From assembly GCA_021413965.1 (NCBI GenBank), contig JAIOPI010000023.1:1-64000 (forward strand): DNA of 64,000 nucleotides, written 5' to 3'. Of this stretch, positions 63,140 through 64,000 are shown one piece after another. Both the position numbers and the translations under genes were made by a program. A model generated the notes under the pieces. That model worked only from the letters and a program-made list of their open reading frames with translations. It was not told the DNA's origin and made no database searches. Numbering within the stretch: the first letter of the stretch is position 1; each line of letters opens with the position of its first letter. Origin of the DNA: Lentisphaerota bacterium. GTDB taxonomy: Bacteria > Verrucomicrobiota > Kiritimatiellia > UBA8416 > JAIOPI01.

Positions 63140-64000
63140 GGCACCGGGTTGCGTGGGACGGCGGTGGTCGTCAGGGAGAAGCGGCGGTAGTGATCGCCCA
63201 CGGTGGGATCGGTATAGGCGGGGTCAATGCGCTGGGCGATGGCGGTGAAGGTCAGGGCGATGCCATTGGTGGAGGGGGCGACCTGAAAGTTTTGGATGCC
63301 GAGGGTGGTCAGTTGCTGGAGGCGGTTGGTGAGGACGCCGCGATTATCGTTACGGTACAGGTACGGGCGGCGGAGCGAGTTGGTCAGGCTGCTGTCGCAG
63401 GCATATTCCACGACCTGGACCAGTTCGATGGGAGAGCCCGCGGCATGGGGGTAGCGCACGCCGCGCGGCGACAGGGTGGGATGGGTGCTGATGGTGAGCA
63501 CATCGCCGGACACGGCGGTGACGCGGGCGAGTTCCTGCCGGTCGATGAAGATGAGTTTTCGGTTGGTGGTATTGAACTGGGAACCCTGGCCCGTCTGGAG
63601 CGTCACGCTCGTGTTCCCGCGGACAATGGGATTCAGAAGTGCGGCTGCGGGGGGATCGAAGGCGCCGGCCAGGAAGAGGCGGTCGGGGGCGCCGGACGCG
63701 CCGTTGATATAGCGCACGACGTTGGTGGTGCCGGACACCCAGGTGATCCATTGGGTGAGGCGCGACGAGGGGACGGGCAGGCCATAGCCGGCGAGGCGCA
63801 GATCCTGGACGACGCGCGTGGCGGCGGCAGACGCATTCTGGCGCATTTCCACACTGTCGCGGTGGCGACGGTACTCGCGCGTCTGGCTCACGAAGGAAAT
63901 GACCATGCCCGTAAGCACGAAGACGGAGATGGTGATGGCGATGATCGCCTCAGCCAGCGTGAATCCGGCGCGGCGGTTGTGACTGGCGCCCGTGGTATTC
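63136..64000 (-). CDS. PilW-like minor pilin (partial at the window edge)
   Basis: The frame enters from the right edge; the last 287 residues are visible. Near the edge it has RRAGFTLAEAIIAITISVFV, the cleavage and methylation site of a type IV pilin-like protein, so the true start is just outside. The rest (RQNASAAATRVVQDLRLAGY, then beta-rich segments) matches PilW-like minor pilins. It overlaps the PilX-like gene as ATGA. Together they point to a type IV pilus or pseudopilus operon continuing to the right. Confidence 0.75.
   Translation of the reverse strand, partial: NTTGASHNRRAGFTLAEAIIAITISVFVLTGMVISFVSQTREYRRHRDSVEMRQNASAAATRVVQDLRLAGYGLPVPSSRLTQWITWVSGTTNVVRYINGASGAPDRLFLAGAFDPPAAALLNPIVRGNTSVTLQTGQGSQFNTTNRKLIFIDRQELARVTAVSGDVLTISTHPTLSPRGVRYPHAAGSPIELVQVVEYACDSSLTNSLRRPYLYRNDNRGVLTNRLQQLTTLGIQNFQVAPSTNGIALTFTAIAQRIDPAYTDPTVGDHYRRFSLTTTAVPRNPVP

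Overview
The window is GC-rich bacterial DNA with two parts. From the left edge to about 30.77 kb lies an integrated mobile element whose left end is outside the window. From about 30.78 kb to the right edge lies the host chromosome. The host looks like a member of the PVC superphylum, possibly a Kiritimatiellota or Verrucomicrobiota relative. I infer this from the large secreted GH57 protein with a calcium-binding tail, the GH116 glycosidase, the PilW/PilX-like genes, and the style of the intergenic repeats. No rRNA or other taxonomic marker is present, so the placement is tentative.

Element, 1-13 kb: a phage-type replication and accessory module, mostly on the minus strand. It encodes a RepA-like hexameric ATPase, an archaeo-eukaryotic-type primase, a family A DNA polymerase, a Cas4/RecB-like exonuclease, an ssDNA-binding-like protein with an SSB-style tail, a PD-(D/E)XK resolvase-like nuclease, a sigma-region-4-like regulator, an excisionase-like HTH protein, and an unrecognised two-gene module (9336-11790). 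Two intergenic stretches look like structured RNAs (12244-12322 plus strand; 9221-9315 minus strand). No capsid, tail or terminase genes are visible; they may lie further left or be absent.

Element, 13-27 kb: a minus-strand defence operon. In transcription order it encodes an SNF2/HepA-type helicase with a DUF3883-like end, a dynamin-like GTPase, an XRE regulator, a Fic protein, a DUF1156 DNA methylase, and a DUF499 ATPase with an N-terminal HEPN domain. Helicase, methylase and ATPase match the Hma-type defence architecture. The GTPase, translationally coupled to the helicase, and the separately promoted XRE-Fic pair are additions I do not recognise from a described system. A Sel1-repeat/trypsin-like protein (27267-28928) and a tyrosine integrase (28984-30594) follow. 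Next to the integrase is a 3' fragment of a tRNA-Met gene, which marks the right attachment site. The intact tRNA should lie at the other end of the element, left of the window.

Chromosome, 31-64 kb: small hypotheticals, DUF3127, nitroreductase, DUF502, a methyltransferase and a NifX/DUF134 pair; a nucleotidyltransferase with a tiny partner gene; a LacI-controlled cluster (Gfo/Idh/MocA oxidoreductase, class III aminotransferase, zinc alcohol dehydrogenase) probably for an amino-polyol or sugar; an ExeA-like ATPase with a MinD-like ATPase; zinc-ribbon proteins; RlmN; a CsgG-like protein; a rhomboid protease; a duplicated kinase-like protein; a SWIM-SNF2 helicase; a secreted GH57 enzyme; a Cys-rich exported protein; alanine racemase; a GH116 glycosidase; and two pilus-assembly genes running off the right edge.
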